This document shows, piece by piece, positions 60,124 to 64,000 of a stretch of 64,000 nucleotides of DNA. How positions within the stretch are numbered: the first letter of the stretch is position 1; each line of letters opens with the position of its first letter. The position numbers and the translations under genes were made by a program. A model generated the notes under the pieces. It did no database searches. It worked only from the letters and a program-made list of their open reading frames with translations, and was not told where the DNA came from. Source of the stretch: Paenibacillus sp. FSL H7-0737 (GTDB lineage Bacteria; Bacillota; Bacilli; Paenibacillales; Paenibacillaceae); the NCBI RefSeq assembly GCF_000758545.1, contig NZ_CP009279.1, positions 4,340,001 through 4,404,000 of the forward strand. The letters are read 5' to 3'.

Positions 60124-61824
60124 TTATAGTTGTGTATCCCAATAGCCACAAAACGAATCCACAGGATTAATTCCTTTAAAGAAGGAACGTCCCACAAGCT
60201 TCTCAATCAGTGCATCTACCACATAATTACTTGGTGAATAGGCATTAATGAACGTTGGTATACGCGGGACGTCGATCAAATGATAAGGATTCGCTACAGA
60301 AATGAACATCGTTGGCATTTCTTGAATAAACCATGGCATGTCTGCCCCAAATGGAGGTGCCCAATTAATCCGTACAACGGTTTGATTACTATGGGTCTCC
60401 AGATTTGAGATATAGACCGCAGCATCATAGTGATCCGTTAACGCATTTACACCTCCGAACATGGCACTGAAATCAACTTCACTCTTATTAAAGAGCGTTA
60501 CCTCGAATCCTTCCTCTTTTAGCTTGGAAATGAAGTACGGTGCAATATCTGCCCCTCCGAATAATCCTTCCTCGCCTCCTAGTGTGAATACCAGTAGACG
60601 TTTGTGACTCTCAGGACTAATGGGGAGCATCTCCTGTGTATCCTTCACTAATGTAACTGACTCATCTGCACATTCCTGAGCCCAACGCACATGCTCTTCG
60701 CAAGCAAGGACGGAAAGGGCTTCTTTTTCTGGAACGAGCATGCCTTGTTGTTTCTTCTTATGAAGTCCCAGCGCAGCTTTCACTGCAAGAATACGAGTCA
60801 CTGCTTCGTTCACGCGTTCCTCCGTCAGAATGCCGGTCTCAATTCCTTTCATCATATAGGCAAAGTCTTCTTCTAAACTCTTGTTAAAGAGAAACATATC
60901 ACAACCTGCAGCTATGGATGTCGGAACCGCTAGCTCCCGCTTCATTGCCATCGTGAATCCCGCCATTGGCGTAGCATCTGTAGTAATTAATCCATTAAAG
61001 CCGAGCTTGTTACGCAATAAATCATTTAAAAGCTCAGGAGCTAACGTTGCAGGCATAATCTCCAAATCTGTAATCCCCGGACGTAATTCTCTAGAATAGG
61101 CGGGATGAGCGATATGCCCTACCATAACCGTATGCGCGCCAGCTTCTATACAATCCGCATATACCTTTCCAAAGGTAGCATCCCACTCTTCCACTGAAAG
61201 TGAGTTAATAGAGGTCAACAAATGCTGGTCCCTTTCGTCAACGCCATCTCCAGGGAAGTGTTTAATAGATACCGCCATGCCATGCTCTTGAATCGCTTCG
61301 GTATAAGCCTTGCTCATGCGAGCCACTCTCTGCGGATCAGAACCAAATGTTCTAACGTTGGTTATCGGGTTACGGAAATTATAGTCGATATCGAGAATGG
61401 GTGCGAAAGCCCAGTTACAGCCTACAGCACCACCCTCCCGCGCGGCAATGATACCAAGTTTACGAGCCATTTCGGTGTTATCCGTCGCCGCCACTTGCAG
61501 CTGCTTGCCGAAGAAAGTACCCTCTGCCGCAGAACCATTACCTCCTGCTTCAAGATTAGCTGCAATTAGAAGCGGAATATCCGATGTATCCTGCAAGTAG
61601 CGATGTGTTTCTTGCACCATCTCTCCTGGACCGGGACGGAACATAATCCCGCCAATCTTAATCCCTTGTGTCAAAAGTGCCAGCTGCGTCTTATCCTCGG
61701 TGAACCCGATCGGGCAAAATAACTGCCCGACCTTGCCCACCAAATCCAGAGAGGCTAAGGTTTGTTCTACCCATTTAATCCCCTCATCATCTAGATGAAA
61801 CGGTTTAGCTTTCAAATCTATCAT
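60124..61824 (-). CDS. Glycoside hydrolase family 3, NagZ-like N-terminal domain type
   Basis: The 566-residue GH3 enzyme has the barrel segment KVGQLFCPIGF, the motif SIKHFPGDGVDERDQHLLT with an Asp-x-His dyad (Asp199, His201) as in NagZ-type beta-N-acetylglucosaminidases, and the nucleophile Asp283 in GFNGLITTDATPM. NagZ enzymes use that dyad as acid/base, so a beta-hexosaminidase activity is plausible. The C-terminal about 190 residues form a second alpha/beta domain with LLVFTLGGEEGLFGGADIAP. No signal peptide is present. It lies 24 bases after the larger GH3 gene, in one transcript with it. Confidence 0.91.
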   Translation of the reverse strand: MIDLKAKPFHLDDEGIKWVEQTLASLDLVGKVGQLFCPIGFTEDKTQLALLTQGIKIGGIMFRPGPGEMVQETHRYLQDTSDIPLLIAANLEAGGNGSAAEGTFFGKQLQVAATDNTEMARKLGIIAAREGGAVGCNWAFAPILDIDYNFRNPITNVRTFGSDPQRVARMSKAYTEAIQEHGMAVSIKHFPGDGVDERDQHLLTSINSLSVEEWDATFGKVYADCIEAGAHTVMVGHIAHPAYSRELRPGITDLEIMPATLAPELLNDLLRNKLGFNGLITTDATPMAGFTMAMKRELAVPTSIAAGCDMFLFNKSLEEDFAYMMKGIETGILTEERVNEAVTRILAVKAALGLHKKKQQGMLVPEKEALSVLACEEHVRWAQECADESVTLVKDTQEMLPISPESHKRLLVFTLGGEEGLFGGADIAPYFISKLKEEGFEVTLFNKSEVDFSAMFGGVNALTDHYDAAVYISNLETHSNQTVVRINWAPPFGADMPWFIQEMPTMFISVANPYHLIDVPRIPTFINAYSPSNYVVDALIEKLVGRSFFKGINPVDSFCGYWDTQL

Positions 61825-61848
61825 GTCTTTTATCTCACTCTCCCAGAT

Positions 61849-64000
61849 TTATTTATTGGAATTCAATAGATTAATCAGCTCATCTAACCCTTGTTCCGTC
61901 ATAGCACCTTGACTGAACATAACCATTGCACGAATCGGCATGTTGCGCATCATCTCGATCATCATATCCGAGCCATCCTGAAGCATGGGCATCATCTCAC
62001 CAGCTTGTGACAGCATAGCTTGAATAATAGCAGCAGCCTGTGGATCTCCCATAAGATCACCTATAGTTGAATTACGGGTATAGGATTTAGCGAGGGATAC
62101 AGTTGATTCAACAACCACAGACTCAACAAGCAGGATCTCTTGGGAGGAAGCTCCCACCAAAATTTCAAATTCACCGGTTTCCACATGCCAATCTTTCAGC
62201 TTCACGTTATAATAAGCAAACGCTCTGCTATCAAGCGTAAAGCTTACCTGCTTCGTTTCCCCAGGCTGCAGATCTACCTTCGCGAAGCCCTTTAACTCCT
62301 TCTCTGGCCGCACCATATTACTGAGTACGTCTTTTACATATAGCTGTACTACTTCTTTGCCTTGCATAGCGCCAGTATTGGTAACCTTCACGCTTACTTG
62401 CAGCGTGTCAGTATCTTTCAAAGAGTGCGAACTTACCGAAAGATCAGAGTATGCAAATGTTGTATAGCTGAGACCATAACCAAAAGGGAATAAAGGTGCA
62501 ATTCGCTTAGCATCGTAGTAGCGGTATCCTACGAACAATCCTTCCTTGTATTCAACGGTATCTCCTTCGCCAGGGAAATTTAAGTAGGAAGGATTATGTT
62601 CCAGCTGCAAAGGGAAGGTCTCTGCCAGCTTACCTGATGGGCTTACGTTTCCGAATAACAGATCGGAGATGGCACCACCAAGCGCTTGCCCACCTAGATA
62701 ACCCTCAAGCACAGCTTTGACGTTGCTGATCCAAGGCATTTCAATGGCCGATCCGTTACTCAGCACAACGACAGTGTTAGGCTGAACATCAGCGACTGCT
62801 TCGATCAGGCGGATCTGACTCTCTGGAATACGAAGATGAGTCCGGTCGTAGCCTTCAGACTCATAGCGCTCTGGCAATCCGACGAACACAATCGCCGTAT
62901 CTGCTTGTGAAGCGGCTTCTATGGCTTGCCCAATAAGTTCCAGACTCGGCTCATCGCTATCAGAAACGTAACCTTGAGAATAACTCAATTTCGCATATGA
63001 ACCCGCTTCTTCAAGAAGGCTGTAATATATATCATCCAACCTAGTTGGCTTGATATGTGAGCTTCCACCACCTTGGTAACGTGGATTACGGGCAAAATCA
63101 CCAATCACAGCATAGGAGCCTTCACGTTTCAGAGGAAGAAGACTACCCTCATTTTTAAGGAGTACCATACTTTCTCTGGCAGCAACTCTAGCTAATTGGT
63201 GATGTGCCTCAGGATCATAAGAAGCATTTTCTTTGTCATTCTCAACAGCTTTGAAAATAATAGAAAGCAAGCGACCCACCGCACGATCCAGTGCTGCTTC
63301 AGATAATGTTCCGCTCTGAACCGCATCGATAATCTTCTGATCACCGGCACCATTACTTGACGGCATTTCTAGCTCCAAACCTGCAGCTAAGCCTTTAGCT
63401 CGCTCATTCACCGCACCCCAGTCAGAAACTACGACCCCTTCATGTCCCCATTCTTCTTTTAATATATCCGTGAGTAAATACGGATTCTCTGAAGCATACT
63501 CACCGTTCACCTGATTGTAGGAGCACATAACGGTCCATGGCTGCGCTTTTTTCACCACGCTTTCGAAGCTCGCCAAATAGATTTCCCTTAGTGTACGCTC
63601 ATCTACAATTGCATCTACAGACATACGCCGATGCTCTTGATTATTTGCAGCAAAGTGTTTTAACGAAGTTCCTACGCCTTGGCTCTGAACGCCTTCAATA
63701 TGGCCTATTGCCATCTCGGAGGATAAATACGGATCTTCAGAGAAATATTCAAAATTGCGGCCGCATAAGGGTGAACGTTTAATATTAGCTCCAGGCCCCA
63801 GTAAAATAGAGACATCTTCTGCCTGACACTCTTCCCCAATGGCTGCGCCTACCTGCTTGATTAGCTCCCGGTCCCAAGAACAAGCCATTCCAGCTCCTGC
63901 CGGAAAACAAGTAGAAGGGACACTATCGAATATACCCAAATGATCATTCCCAGCTTTTTGCTTACGCAGACCATGTGGACCATCTGTCATCATGATGGAT
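61849..64000 (-). CDS. Glycoside hydrolase family 3 beta-glucosidase (5' end beyond window)
   Basis: The frame is open to base 64000. The first visible codons read SIMMTDGPHGLRKQ, which in this family lies about 35-45 residues from the start, so the true start is outside the window. Visible features in order are CGRNFEYFSEDPYLS, LKHFAANNQE, the nucleophile Asp in GHEGVVVSDWGAVNERA, a SEGYDRTHLRIPESQ segment holding the acid/base candidate Glu, PLFPFGYGLSYTTF, and a fibronectin-III-like C-terminal domain followed by a Met-rich tail. There is no PA14 insert. The likely activity is hydrolysis of beta-linked gluco- or xylo-oligosaccharides in the cytoplasm. It is transcribed with the NagZ-like gene. 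Confidence 0.94.
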   Translation of the reverse strand, partial: SIMMTDGPHGLRKQKAGNDHLGIFDSVPSTCFPAGAGMACSWDRELIKQVGAAIGEECQAEDVSILLGPGANIKRSPLCGRNFEYFSEDPYLSSEMAIGHIEGVQSQGVGTSLKHFAANNQEHRRMSVDAIVDERTLREIYLASFESVVKKAQPWTVMCSYNQVNGEYASENPYLLTDILKEEWGHEGVVVSDWGAVNERAKGLAAGLELEMPSSNGAGDQKIIDAVQSGTLSEAALDRAVGRLLSIIFKAVENDKENASYDPEAHHQLARVAARESMVLLKNEGSLLPLKREGSYAVIGDFARNPRYQGGGSSHIKPTRLDDIYYSLLEEAGSYAKLSYSQGYVSDSDEPSLELIGQAIEAASQADTAIVFVGLPERYESEGYDRTHLRIPESQIRLIEAVADVQPNTVVVLSNGSAIEMPWISNVKAVLEGYLGGQALGGAISDLLFGNVSPSGKLAETFPLQLEHNPSYLNFPGEGDTVEYKEGLFVGYRYYDAKRIAPLFPFGYGLSYTTFAYSDLSVSSHSLKDTDTLQVSVKVTNTGAMQGKEVVQLYVKDVLSNMVRPEKELKGFAKVDLQPGETKQVSFTLDSRAFAYYNVKLKDWHVETGEFEILVGASSQEILLVESVVVESTVSLAKSYTRNSTIGDLMGDPQAAAIIQAMLSQAGEMMPMLQDGSDMMIEMMRNMPIRAMVMFSQGAMTEQGLDELINLLNSNK

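Noticed and set aside
1..64000. Mobile element, prophage or CRISPR
   Set aside because: No transposase, integrase, terminal inverted repeats with target duplications, regularly spaced repeats or tRNA-linked attachment sites were seen in reading both strands.

Overview
The window looks like chromosomal DNA from an endospore-forming Gram-positive bacterium of the Paenibacillus type. The evidence is two complete GerA-type germinant-receptor operons, AGGAGG-type ribosome sites almost everywhere, many Rho-independent hairpins, a catabolite-response-element-like site, YesM/YesN two-component regulation of sugar uptake, several AraC regulators and paired family 3 glycosidases. There are no rRNA, tRNA, CRISPR, phage or transposase genes. 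No gene-free stretch exceeds about 300 bases, and both window edges cut a gene.

Layout. 1-5.8 kb: the 5' part of a surface flavoprotein reductase, two uncharacterised proteins, a small protein with a helix-hairpin-like core, and a divergent acetyltransferase/LysR pair. 6-8.8 kb: class III hybrid cluster protein and a 14-helix multidrug exporter. 9-19.5 kb: a spore germination island. One operon (A-C-D-B) runs on the plus strand and one (A-C-B) on the minus strand. They converge on an MFS exporter/MarR pair whose promoter and operators can be read directly. 19.6-23.3 kb: CAP-domain lipoprotein, ADP-ribosylglycohydrolase, and a LysE exporter divergent from an XRE-cupin regulator. 23.4-28.9 kb: a two-gene unit of an amidohydrolase and an unusual 1058-residue GNAT/beta-sandwich protein, with an MFS transporter upstream. 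29-34.1 kb: LCP and SEDS cell-wall genes, an FG-GAP lipoprotein and an OmpR-type two-component system. 34.2-37.3 kb: two Gfo/Idh/MocA dehydrogenases flanking an AraC regulator, behind a large inverted repeat. 37.4-45.9 kb: GNAT, LysE with AraC, NagA with a DeoR regulator, DinB, SelO, cysteine desulfidase family and AlkD-like proteins.

46-64 kb is a carbohydrate-use region, almost all on the minus strand. It holds two ABC permeases, a binding protein with a cre-like site, a DUF5107-TPR protein, a second binding protein broken by an in-frame stop, YesN and YesM (YesM apparently coupled to a 10-codon leader), a lipase, a one-protein AraC-GH39 fusion and two GH3 enzymes. No ABC ATPase is present, so the importer probably borrows a shared MsmX-type ATPase. 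The likely logic is extracellular sensing by YesM, transport of oligosaccharides, and intracellular hydrolysis by the GH3 enzymes, with the GH39 fusion as an additional regulator.

The points most worth following up are the GNAT/beta-sandwich fusion and its amidohydrolase, the nonsense-interrupted second binding protein, the AraC-GH39 fusion with intact catalytic glutamates, the leader peptide overlapping yesM, and the paired germinant receptors with a D-type small membrane protein. None could be checked against databases, so novelty is a suggestion only.
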